Below the pieces are notes generated by a model. That model made no database searches. It had not been told where the DNA came from and was given only the letters and a program-made list of their open reading frames with translations. 64,000 nt of DNA from Erythrocercus mccallii. Its lineage: Eukaryota; Chordata; Aves; Passeriformes; Dicruridae. Each line of letters starts with the position of its first letter. Within the stretch, counting starts at the first letter, position 1. Positions 63,885-64,000 of the stretch are shown here, piece after piece. The translations under genes were made by a program, and so were the position numbers. The stretch covers positions 124,001 through 188,000 of the forward strand of contig VZRG01000535.1 of NCBI GenBank assembly GCA_013397435.1. Direction: 5' to 3'.

Positions 63885-64000
63885 GGAAGGGCTGCTCCTC
63901 TCCTGGGAGATGCAAAACAAAGTTTTGAAAAACTCTCCATGCTTCAATCCTATATCTTATGGATTAGTTATAACAATCAGTCATAACTATTGATTAGTGT
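63885..64000. other. Window end, no feature seen
   Basis: Unique sequence; the CR1 fragment may continue weakly into it. Confidence 0.4.

Noticed and set aside
1..64000. tRNA genes, rRNA, CRISPR arrays, prokaryotic operons
   Set aside because: No tRNA A/B boxes in the right spacing, no spaced identical repeats of CRISPR type, and no gene-dense prokaryotic organisation were seen.

Overview
The window looks like vertebrate nuclear DNA, most likely from a bird. This rests on degraded CR1 LINE copies (one clear plus-strand copy at about 14030-14765 and short minus-strand 3' ends at about 20303 and 63827), a long avian-type ERV LTR around an assembly gap (about 56813-58275), a low overall density of interspersed repeats, and AT-rich, CpG-poor sequence. 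It is not bacterial or viral: there are no operons, ribosome-binding sites or dense coding. The species cannot be named from the sequence.

No protein-coding gene could be recognised. The open reading frames of 60-170 codons are about what chance gives in 64 kb of six-frame AT-rich sequence. None shows a domain I recognise, and several fall inside repeats. Reading frames longer than 250 codons near 57 kb exist only because a run of N has no stops. The window is therefore best read as intergenic sequence or part of a very long intron. A few short segments have good splice-site pairs and are listed as low-confidence candidate exons (18307-18421 +, 23341-23471 -, 54115-54168 + with 55269-55433 +, and 61790-61850 +).

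Layout: 1-13990 is mostly unique AT-rich sequence with a homeodomain-motif-rich block near 2 kb and a higher-GC, stop-poor patch at 7.45-7.97 kb. A CR1 copy follows at 14.0-14.8 kb. 14.8-26.9 kb is unique sequence with one CR1 tail. A probable solo LTR lies at 26969-27321. 27.3-36.3 kb is unique. 36.3-37.8 kb clusters three microsatellites, including a (GATA)n tract, with a perfect hairpin and a CR1-like tail. A second possible solo LTR lies at 39406-39852, followed by a possible ancient amniote repeat at 40.23-40.30 kb. 44483-44566 is a 23-bp tandem repeat. 48.9-49.2 kb and 61.1-61.85 kb have the look of conserved noncoding DNA, and the latter holds a full CTCF-like core. The right end has an ancient MIR-like SINE and another CR1 tail.

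I found no convincing undescribed biological system. The most testable leads are the 61.1-61.85 kb block (CTCF-like site plus a strong splice donor), the in-phase candidate exon pair at 54.1 and 55.3 kb, and the 59.33-kb hairpin.
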